A DNA stretch of 13,459 bases from Spyradocola merdavium. Lineage in GTDB: Bacteria; Bacillota; Clostridia; Christensenellales; UBA1750. Shown one piece after another: positions 5,863-11,704 of the stretch. The notes beneath the pieces were generated by a model. It was not told the origin of the DNA. It worked only from the letters and a program-made list of their open reading frames with translations, and did not search any database. A program made the translations under genes and the position numbers. The first letter of the stretch is position 1, and each line of letters begins with the position of its first letter. Location of the stretch: positions 1-13,459 of the forward strand of contig DVIM01000167.1 of NCBI GenBank assembly GCA_018711265.1. The letters run 5' to 3'.

Positions 5863-5957
5863 GGCGACGCCCCGAATGTAGTGGAACGCCTGTGTAAACT
5901 CGGATGCAGGCAAATTTGCAGGACGATGGCGTGGGAATATGCAGGCGGGGCGTCGCC
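5863..5957. repeat. 12-bp perfect inverted repeat around a 71-bp segment
   Basis: GGCGACGCCCCG (5863-5874) recurs as its exact reverse complement CGGGGCGTCGCC (5946-5957). The segment between holds the palindrome GCAAATTTGC (5910-5919) and two TGCAGG copies (5905, 5917), with a third overlapping the right arm region (5940). It lies upstream of the predicted promoter at 5977-6006, so it is more likely a DNA-level element than part of the operon leader. Confidence 0.6.
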
Positions 5958-5976
5958 CATTCTTTACGCAGTTTTT

Positions 5977-6006
5977 TTGTAAAAGCAGGCAAAGGGGGTG
6001 TATAAT
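5977..6006 (+). promoter_or_regulatory. Promoter of the aminopeptidase-lrgAB-NUDIX operon
   Basis: -35 TTGTAA (5977-5982), an 18-bp spacer and a perfect -10 TATAAT (6001-6006) are present. The predicted start near 6013 leaves about 37 untranslated bases before the ATG at 6050 and rules out the in-frame ATG at 6005. Confidence 0.7.
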
Positions 6007-6049
6007 GGACGACGGAAAATGCGGCGTTTCGCATCAGGAGGGAAGAGAG

Positions 6050-7840
6050 ATGGACAATGCACGGCTGACGGCCCTGCGCGCGCACATGGCGGAGGCAGGG
6101 ATCGACGCCTACATCGTGCCCACGGCGGACGACCACGAGTCCGAGTACGTGGGCGAGCACTACAAGGCGCGCGCGTTCTGCACGGGCTTTACGGGCTCGG
6201 CGGGAATCTGCGCGGTGACGCAGGAGGACGCGGTCCTCTGGACGGACGGGCGCTACTTCATCCAGGCGGCGCGGGAGATCGAGGGCAGCGGATTCCGGCT
6301 CCTGCGCAGCGGGGAGCCCGGCGTCCCGACCCTGCGGGAATACCTGACCCAGGCCCTGCCCGAGGGCGGCTGCCTGGGCTTCGACGGCGAGGTGATCAAC
6401 GAGGCCATGGCGCGCGACCTGCGCGCGGCCCTGGCCCACAAGCGCGTGCGCCTGCGCATGGACCGCGACCTGGTGGGCGAGATCTGGGCCGGCCGGCCCG
6501 CGCGCTCGGCGACGGAGGCCTTCCTGCTGCCCGTGGAGCGCACGGGCTGCTCCGCGGCCGAGAAGCTCGCGCTCTTCCGGGAGGACATGCGCGGCCAGGG
6601 CGCGGACGCGGCGATCCTGACCGCGCTGGACGAGATCGCCTGGCTGTTCAACCTGCGCGGGCACGACATCGCCTGCACGCCCTATCTGCTGGCCTTTGCG
6701 GCGGTGGAGCCGGCGCGCGCGATCCTCTTTGCGCAGGAGGGGACGATCCCGGCGGCGGTCCGCGCGCAGCTCGGCGCGCAGGGCGTGGAGATCGCGCCCT
6801 ACGCGGGCGTGTACGGCTACGCCGCGTCCCTGCAGGCGGGCGCGACGGTCTGGATCGACGCGGCCAAGGCGAACTGCGCCCTCGTCGCCCGCATTCCCGA
6901 GGGGGTTCGCGTGCTGGACAAGACCTTCTCCCTGGAGCTGCGCAAGGCCGTCAAGAACCCGGTGGAGATCGAGAACCTGAGGGAAGCGCACCGGGAGGAC
7001 GGCGTGGCCTTTGTCCGCTTCCTCAAGTGGCTGAAGGAGAACGTGGGCAAGCGCGAGATCGACGAGTGCGACGCGGCGGAGGAGCTCACGCGCCTGCGCG
7101 CGCAGAGCGGGGACTTCCTGGAGCCCTCCTTTGCCACGATCTGCGCATATAACGAGAACGCGGCCATGATGCACTACAGCGCCAAGCCCGGCAGCGCCGC
7201 GCGCCTGCGGCCGGAGGGCTTCCTGCTGGTGGACAGCGGCGGACAGTACGAGAGCGGCACCACGGACATCACGCGCACCATGGCCCTGGGCCCCGTGCCG
7301 GAGGAGTGGAAGCGCCACTATACCGCCGTGCTGCGCGGCATGATCCGCCTGGCGCAGGCGCGCTTCCTGCGCGGGTGCCGCGGGCTGAACCTGGACATCC
7401 TGGCCCGCGGGCCCATCTGGGACCTGGACCTGGACTACAAGTGCGGAACGGGCCACGGCGTGGCCTTCGTCGGCGGCGTGCACGAGCCGCCCAACGGCTT
7501 CCGCTGGCGCCTCGTGCCGGAGCGGCGGGACAGCTGCGAGCTGGAGCCGGGCATGGTGACGAGCGACGAGCCGGGCATCTACATCGAGGGCAGCCACGGC
7601 ATCCGCACCGAGAACGAGCTGCTCTGCTGCGCCGGGGCGGAGAACGAGTACGGCCAGTTCCTCCACTTTGAGACGCTGACGCTGGCGCCCATCGACCTTG
7701 CGCCGGTCCTGCCGGAGGAGATGACCGCGGCGGAGCGCGCGTGGCTCAACGCCTACCACGCGCGGGTGTACGCTGAGCTCGCGCCGCGGCTCAGCGAGGA
7801 AGAGCGCGCGTTCCTTGCGGAATGCACGCGGGCGCTGTAG
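6050..7840 (+). CDS. Aminopeptidase P family (M24B) metallopeptidase
   Basis: It encodes 596 residues, the length of the three-domain eukaryote-type aminopeptidase P also found in Firmicutes. It removes the N-terminal residue from peptides with proline in second place and acts in the cytoplasm (no signal peptide). Two creatinase-like N-terminal domains (about 5-130 and 165-295) precede a pita-bread catalytic domain (about 310-540). All five dimetal ligands are visible: D395 (VDSGG), D406 (TTDITRT), H469 (GTGHG), E507 (SDEPGIY) and E521 (RTENE). The proton-shuttle residues H375 (MMHYSA) and H478 (GVHEPP) are also present. The start at ATG 6050 is set by AGGAGGG at 6036-6042. lrgA follows after 46 bp, so the gene probably heads an operon. 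Confidence 0.94.
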   Translation: MDNARLTALRAHMAEAGIDAYIVPTADDHESEYVGEHYKARAFCTGFTGSAGICAVTQEDAVLWTDGRYFIQAAREIEGSGFRLLRSGEPGVPTLREYLTQALPEGGCLGFDGEVINEAMARDLRAALAHKRVRLRMDRDLVGEIWAGRPARSATEAFLLPVERTGCSAAEKLALFREDMRGQGADAAILTALDEIAWLFNLRGHDIACTPYLLAFAAVEPARAILFAQEGTIPAAVRAQLGAQGVEIAPYAGVYGYAASLQAGATVWIDAAKANCALVARIPEGVRVLDKTFSLELRKAVKNPVEIENLREAHREDGVAFVRFLKWLKENVGKREIDECDAAEELTRLRAQSGDFLEPSFATICAYNENAAMMHYSAKPGSAARLRPEGFLLVDSGGQYESGTTDITRTMALGPVPEEWKRHYTAVLRGMIRLAQARFLRGCRGLNLDILARGPIWDLDLDYKCGTGHGVAFVGGVHEPPNGFRWRLVPERRDSCELEPGMVTSDEPGIYIEGSHGIRTENELLCCAGAENEYGQFLHFETLTLAPIDLAPVLPEEMTAAERAWLNAYHARVYAELAPRLSEEERAFLAECTRAL

Positions 7841-7849
7841 GCCAAAACA

Positions 7850-7868
7850 CTTGGGAACTTCCCACAAG
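7850..7868 (+). repeat. Small intercistronic inverted repeat before lrgA
   Basis: CTTGGGAA C TTCCCA(c)AAG forms an 8-bp stem with one bulged base and contains the exact palindrome TGGGAA-C-TTCCCA (7852-7864). No T run follows, so it is not a terminator. It could be an operator or an RNA hairpin that stabilises the downstream message. It directly precedes the weak ribosome binding site of lrgA. Confidence 0.4.
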
Positions 7869-7886
7869 AAAGGGACAACGACGCGC

Positions 7887-8258
7887 ATGAACGTGCTGAC
7901 GCAACTGGCCATTCTGCTGCTGATCTGCTTTGTGGGGGAGGGGGTCGCGCTCCTGCTGCCCATCGCCTTCCCCTCGAGCGTCATCAGCATGATCCTGCTC
8001 TTCCTGCTCCTGCTCACGGGCGCGCTCAAGCTCCGGCAGATCGAGGATGCAGCGGATTTCCTCACGAAGAACATGGCGTTCTTCTTCATCCCCGCGGGCG
8101 TGGAGATTCTGGAAAACTACAAGCCCGTGGCGGACAAGATCCTGCCCCTGCTGGCGGTGCTGGTGCTGACCACGGTCATCACCTTCGCGGTCACGGCGGG
8201 GACCGTGCACCTTTGCCTTGCGGTGCAGCGCAGGCTGGGAGGGGGTGCGCGCGCATGA
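7887..8258 (+). CDS. lrgA: CidA/LrgA family membrane protein
   Basis: It encodes 123 residues with about four membrane segments (roughly 4-22, 27-46, 58-78 and 86-110). Family blocks are FPSSVISMILLFLLLLTGAL and FLTKNMAFFFIPAGVEILENY. CidA/LrgA proteins were described as holin-like modulators of murein hydrolase export. Later work in Bacillus and Streptococcus shows that LrgA-LrgB type pairs import pyruvate. The start at ATG 7887 has only a weak site (AAAGGG at 7869-7874) at long spacing, which suggests low or coupled translation from the gene before. The stop overlaps the lrgB start (ATGA), fitting a two-subunit membrane complex. Confidence 0.92.
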   Translation: MNVLTQLAILLLICFVGEGVALLLPIAFPSSVISMILLFLLLLTGALKLRQIEDAADFLTKNMAFFFIPAGVEILENYKPVADKILPLLAVLVLTTVITFAVTAGTVHLCLAVQRRLGGGARA

Positions 8259-8932
8259 CCGCCTGGACGGACTCCACGCTGTTCGGCCTGGTGCTGTCGC
8301 TGCTCGCGTATGCCCTGGGCGTATTCCTCAACCGGAAGACGAAGCTGCCGCTGCTCAACCCGCTGCTCATCGCGGTGACGGCAATCGCGCTGGTGGTGAC
8401 GCTCCTGCAGATCCCGCTGGACAACTACCGCAAGGGCGGGCAGTTCATCTCCGCGCTGCTCGCGCCCGCGACGGCGGCGCTGGCGGTATCCATCTACAAC
8501 CAGCGGCGCGTGCTCAAGCAGTACTTTGTGCCGGTGCTGCTGGGGTGCCTGGCGGGGAGCCTGGCCTCCATGGGCAGCGCCTATCTGCTCTGCAAGGCGT
8601 TCGGCCTCGGGGATGCGCTGGTGGCGACCATGCTGCCCAAGTCCGTGACCACGCCGATCGCCATGGCCGTTTCCGAGACGCTGGGCGGCATCGTGCCGGT
8701 GACGGTCGCGGCCGTGATTCTGACCGGAATCCTGGGCGCGATGGCCGCGCCCCTGCTCATCCGCCTCTTCCACGTCACGGACCCCATCGCCCAGGGCGTG
8801 GCCATCGGCACCTGCTCGCACGCCATCGGCACGACAAAGGCCATGGAGCTGGGCGAACTGCAGGGCGCGATGAGCTCGATCGCCATCGGCGTCGCAGGGC
8901 TGATCACGGTGCTGATCTCCCTGTTCCTCTAA
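8255..8932 (+). CDS. lrgB: LrgB/CidB family membrane transporter subunit
   Basis: It encodes 225 residues and is hydrophobic throughout, with about six to seven membrane segments. Hallmark blocks are LPKSVTTPIAMAVSE (about 128-142) and GTCSHAIGTTKAMELGE (about 188-204). It is the partner of LrgA; the pair is linked to pyruvate uptake and to control of autolysis. The start at ATG 8255 overlaps the lrgA stop by 4 bp and follows GGGAGGGGG at 8237-8245; an in-frame ATG at 8213 lies inside lrgA and is less likely. The LytST-type two-component system that often controls lrgAB is not in this window. Confidence 0.93.
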   Translation: MTAWTDSTLFGLVLSLLAYALGVFLNRKTKLPLLNPLLIAVTAIALVVTLLQIPLDNYRKGGQFISALLAPATAALAVSIYNQRRVLKQYFVPVLLGCLAGSLASMGSAYLLCKAFGLGDALVATMLPKSVTTPIAMAVSETLGGIVPVTVAAVILTGILGAMAAPLLIRLFHVTDPIAQGVAIGTCSHAIGTTKAMELGELQGAMSSIAIGVAGLITVLISLFL

Positions 8933-8954
8933 CGAAAGGAGTCATATATCCAAT

Positions 8955-9365
8955 ATGCCGCAGATCTGTAAGAAGCTCGCCCTTGGGGCCGTGAAGAATC
9001 CCCGCTTTGTCGTGGTGCTCTCCCACCAGGAGGGGAAGATCCTCCTCAGCCGCCACAGGCAGCGGCAGACCTGGGAGACGCAGGGCGGGCACATCGAGCC
9101 GGGGGAGACGCCCGGCCAGGCCGCCCGGCGCGAGCTCTTTGAGGAGTCCGGCGCGGCGGCCTTCACCCTGCAGCCGCTGTTCGACTACTGGGTCGGGGAC
9201 GAGGCGACGGGCGCCGGCGGCGTGGTCTTTGCCGCGCAGGTGGACCGCCTCGGCCCCCTGCCGGAGAGCGAGATGGCGGAGATCCGCGCCTTTGACGAGC
9301 TGCCGGAGGACCTCACCTATCCCGACATCACCCCGCACCTGTTCCGCTGGGCGGGCCTGGCCTGA
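8955..9365 (+). CDS. NUDIX hydrolase
   Basis: It encodes 136 residues, a single cytoplasmic NUDIX domain. The box is complete: G45-HIEPG-E51, then seven residues, then R59-E60-L-F-E63-E64-S-G-A, which bind the Mg2+ used to split a nucleoside diphosphate linked to another group. The lead-in (LSRHRQRQTWETQGG) is of the general MutT/ADP-ribose type and does not identify the substrate. AAAGGAG (8935-8941) lies 13 bases before the ATG, longer than usual, with no better in-frame start. It is 22 bp after lrgB and is the last gene of the operon, ending at the strong terminator at 9374-9427. Confidence 0.92.
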   Translation: MPQICKKLALGAVKNPRFVVVLSHQEGKILLSRHRQRQTWETQGGHIEPGETPGQAARRELFEESGAAAFTLQPLFDYWVGDEATGAGGVVFAAQVDRLGPLPESEMAEIRAFDELPEDLTYPDITPHLFRWAGLA

Positions 9366-9373
9366 GCAAAAAT

Positions 9374-9427
9374 GCGCCGGGCTGGAAGGGAGTTTCCCCT
9401 TCCAGCCCGGCGCTTCTGTCTTTTTTA
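9374..9427. terminator. Strong bidirectional terminator between convergent NUDIX and response-regulator genes
   Basis: A 17-bp perfect stem (GCGCCGGGCTGGAAGGG, 9374-9390; complement 9397-9413) with the 6-base loop AGTTTC is followed on the plus strand by TTCTGTCTTTTTT. On the minus strand the hairpin is followed by ATTTTTG. The T run on the plus strand overlaps the stop codon of the minus-strand regulator gene (9425-9427). Confidence 0.93.
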
Positions 9428-10120
9428 GAGGCGGACCATGCGGTAGCCGACGCCCACGTGGGTCTGGATGAACTGCGGGTCCTCGGGGCGGGGCTGGATC
9501 TTCTTGCGCAGCGTGGTCATGAACACGCGCAGGCTCGCGATGTCGCTGTCAAAGGCCGTGCCCCAGATTTCGCGGGTGAGGTAGGTGTGGGTGAGCACCT
9601 TGCCCACGTTGCGGCACAGCAGGCAGAGCAGCTTGTATTCGATGGGGGTCAGGTGCAGCTCCTCCCCGCGCAGATAGGCGAACCCCGCGGCGTAGTCCAC
9701 CGTCAGGTCCCCGTTGACAAAGGTGGAGTCCTGCGCGGAGGAGGCCCGGATGTACTTGAGGCGGCGCAGCGTCACGCGCAGGCGGGCCAGCAGCTCGTCC
9801 ACGGAAAAGGGCTTGGTCAGGTAGTCGTCCGCGCCGGCGTCCAGCGCGTCGATCTTGTCGGTGTCCTCGCTGCGGGCCGAGATGACGATGATGGGCAGCT
9901 CCGACCAGGAGCGGATCTTGCGGATGACCTCCACGCCGTCCATGTCCGGCAAGCCCAGGTCCAGCAGGAGGACGTCCGGGCGCTTGGTGGCGGCCTCGAG
10001 CACCGCCTGCACGCCGGTTGCGGCGGTGTGGTAGCGGTAGCTCTGCGTCTCCAGAGCGGTTGCGATCAGGTTCTTGACCGCGCTGTCGTCCTCAACGATC
10101 AGAATGAGCGGCTTGTTCAT
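9425..10120 (-). CDS. kdpE: KdpE-like response regulator (OmpR/PhoB family)
   Basis: It encodes 231 residues. The receiver domain (about 4-115) has the acidic pair D11-D12, phospho-acceptor D54 in LLLDLGLPD, S81 and K103 in ADDYLTKPF. A winged-helix DNA-binding domain follows (about 130-231; LTPIEYKLLCLL, IASLRVFMTTLRKKI, THVGVGYRM). Overall it is KdpE-like; in other bacteria KdpE activates kdpFABC and further K+ or stress genes. The start at ATG 10118-10120 overlaps the kinase stop by 4 bp (ATGA), a sign of translational coupling. Its targets cannot be told from the window; no kdpFABC genes are seen. Confidence 0.9.
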   Translation of the reverse strand: MNKPLILIVEDDSAVKNLIATALETQSYRYHTAATGVQAVLEAATKRPDVLLLDLGLPDMDGVEVIRKIRSWSELPIIVISARSEDTDKIDALDAGADDYLTKPFSVDELLARLRVTLRRLKYIRASSAQDSTFVNGDLTVDYAAGFAYLRGEELHLTPIEYKLLCLLCRNVGKVLTHTYLTREIWGTAFDSDIASLRVFMTTLRKKIQPRPEDPQFIQTHVGVGYRMVRL

Positions 10121-11610
10121 GATGGCAGATCGATCCTTTCTTCCTGGAGGGTGAAGGCGAATACCGCGCCGTGGGGGACGTTGTCCGAAACGGAGATGGT
10201 CCCGCCGTGCGCGTTGACGATGGACTTGCACAGCGCAAGGCCCAGCCCCATGCCCCGGCGCGCGTCGCTTCCGGCGGAGGTATAGAACATCTCAAAGACC
10301 TTTTCCTTGTCCGCGTCGGGGATGCCGGGGCCCGTGTCCGCCACCTCGACGACGACCATGCCGTCCCGGCGCAGGGTGCGGACCGCGATCTCCGACCCCG
10401 GCGGCGTGTACTTGACGGCGTTGTCGATGAGGTTCGTCAGGACCTGCAGGATGAGCCGCGCGTCGATGCGCGCCATGAGCAGGTCGTCCTCCTGCTCCAC
10501 GCGCAGGTGGTGCGTGCTGCCGTACTTCTCCAGGCGCTGCATGGCGCCGCCCACGACCTCGCTCAGGAGCTCAGGCTTCAGGTGCAGGGCCATGCGCCCC
10601 TCCTCCATGCGGGTGACGGAGAGCAGGTTTTCCACGGTGCTTAAAAGCCAGAGGGAATCGCTGTGGATGTCCGCATAGAGCTTGTGCCGCTGCTCCGGCG
10701 AGAGGCTGTCGCCCTGGTCGGCCAGGAGCCCGGCGCTGCCCGAGATGCTCGTCAGCGGCGTGCGCAGGTCGTGGGAGATGGAGCGCAGAAGGTCTGCGCG
10801 CAGCTTTTCATTGCGGATCTGGAGCGCAGCCTCCTGCCGCTTCTGGTTGTAGAAGCCGCGCTCCAGCGCCAGGGTGCATTCGCTGAGCACGGACTGCATG
10901 AGCTGATCCTCCAGGGCGGTCAGCGGCCGCTCGCCCGCGAAGATCCCGAGCACGCCCCAGACGTGCGCCTCCGTGCGGATGCAGATGTAGAGAAAGTCCG
11001 CCCGGGCAAAGCGCGCCGTGCGCGCGCCGGAGTTTTCGCCGTTGCGGAAGGTCCACTGCGCGGCGATCTGGTCCAGGGCCGTGCCCTCCACATACGCCCC
11101 GAAGCGGCGGACGGGGCCCAGCTCCGTCCCATTGGCCACATAGAGCGCGACGGGCCGGTTCAGGAGCTGTTCGAGCTGCTGGGCGGTGATGGAGAGGATC
11201 TCCTCGCGGCCGTTCGCCTTGAGGAAGAGCTGGTCCGCGCGCAGCAGGAGGCGCGTGCGGTCCGTCAGGCGCCGGCTGTTGTGCGCGATGCTGCCCATCA
11301 GCAGCGCGACGCCCAGGGGGATGAGGAAATCCATGGGGTGGAGCGTGCGCAGAAACGCCAGCGAAAAGCGCGGCTGCGCGCGGAGGAGTTCAAAGAGCAG
11401 GATGCCCGCCAGCGCCGAGACCGCGCTGCAGAACCGGCTGGCCGTCAGCGCCGCGGTGAGCAGGATGCCCAGCAGAAACAGCGCATAAAGGTTGACCTCC
11501 TGCAGGTCCAGCCAGTCGAACAGCAGCCCGAGCGCCGTGGCCAGAACCAGGATGCCCGCGGTGATGAGGCCGTTCTTCCAGCCCAAACGAAAGCGCGCGG
11601 AATGCTGCAT
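10117..11610 (-). CDS. KdpD C-terminal-type sensor histidine kinase without KdpD/Usp input domains
   Basis: It encodes 497 residues. Four closely packed membrane segments (about 15-32, 41-58, 61-77 and 93-110) match the DUF4118 membrane block of KdpD. A GAF-like region (about 125-255), a HisKA domain with H280 in SISHDLRTPLTS, and an ATPase domain follow, with N393/N397 in LTNLIDNAVKYTP, DTGPGIP (425-431) and GMGLGLAL (453-460). Full KdpD is about 900 residues and carries an N-terminal KdpD plus Usp region that senses K+ or c-di-AMP; this protein begins just before the membrane block. The start is firm: ATG 11608-11610 after GGAGGGGAGG. It is therefore either a naturally short sensor using its membrane and GAF parts or one served by a separate input protein. 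It is cotranscribed with the regulator and lies 94 bp downstream of hppA. Confidence 0.9.
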   Translation of the reverse strand: MQHSARFRLGWKNGLITAGILVLATALGLLFDWLDLQEVNLYALFLLGILLTAALTASRFCSAVSALAGILLFELLRAQPRFSLAFLRTLHPMDFLIPLGVALLMGSIAHNSRRLTDRTRLLLRADQLFLKANGREEILSITAQQLEQLLNRPVALYVANGTELGPVRRFGAYVEGTALDQIAAQWTFRNGENSGARTARFARADFLYICIRTEAHVWGVLGIFAGERPLTALEDQLMQSVLSECTLALERGFYNQKRQEAALQIRNEKLRADLLRSISHDLRTPLTSISGSAGLLADQGDSLSPEQRHKLYADIHSDSLWLLSTVENLLSVTRMEEGRMALHLKPELLSEVVGGAMQRLEKYGSTHHLRVEQEDDLLMARIDARLILQVLTNLIDNAVKYTPPGSEIAVRTLRRDGMVVVEVADTGPGIPDADKEKVFEMFYTSAGSDARRGMGLGLALCKSIVNAHGGTISVSDNVPHGAVFAFTLQEERIDLPS

Positions 11611-11615
11611 GGTTG

Positions 11616-11647
11616 CCTCCCCTCCGCCAAGGGAGGAAGTCCCTCCC
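11616..11647 (-). promoter_or_regulatory. Competing hairpins over the kinase ribosome binding site
   Basis: In the leader RNA, a central CCUCCC (11636-11631) can pair with GGGAGG upstream (11647-11642, 5-base loop) or with GGGAGG inside the ribosome binding site (11621-11616, 9-base loop). Both options are 6 bp and exclude each other. The arrangement could switch the site between free and hidden states. It could also be chance in purine-rich sequence. Confidence 0.35.
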
Positions 11648-11663
11648 CTGGCCTACAGGAGCA

Positions 11664-11692
11664 ATTATGCCACATTCCGCGCGTTTGTGCAA
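11664..11692 (-). promoter_or_regulatory. Promoter of the kinase-regulator operon
   Basis: -35 TTGCAC (11692-11687), a 17-bp spacer and -10 CATAAT (11669-11664) lie on the minus strand, within the gap after hppA. No terminator separates hppA from this site, so readthrough from hppA is also possible. Confidence 0.55.
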
Positions 11693-11704
11693 ATTCCGGT
11701 TGGA

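Larger units (their letters stand above)
5538..6049. other. 512-bp intergenic region between divergent gpsA and the aminopeptidase operon
   Basis: I find no convincing gene here. From left to right it holds the gpsA leader and promoter (5538-5609), a small CGACG-AAA-CGTCG hairpin followed by C and five T (5650-5668), a moderately AT-rich stretch (GAAAAATTTAAC near 5713-5724), the DnaA-box cluster (5782-5826), an NrdR-box-like CTATATCTAGTGG (5841-5853), a long-range inverted repeat (5863-5957) and the plus-strand promoter (5977-6006). Short open frames inside it lack ribosome binding sites. Confidence 0.7.

Noticed and set aside
4446..5897. A 483-codon plus-strand open frame opposite gpsA
   Set aside because: Antisense to gpsA, low complexity, no recognisable domain and no ribosome binding site.
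5939..6049. In-frame upstream starts of the aminopeptidase (near 5939 and at 6005)
   Set aside because: They lie before or at the predicted transcript start and lack ribosome binding sites; AGGAGGG precedes the ATG at 6050.
5759..8089. A 776-codon minus-strand open frame opposite the aminopeptidase gene
   Set aside because: Arg/Ala-rich antisense artefact; the plus-strand gene has all active-site residues and its own promoter and ribosome binding site.
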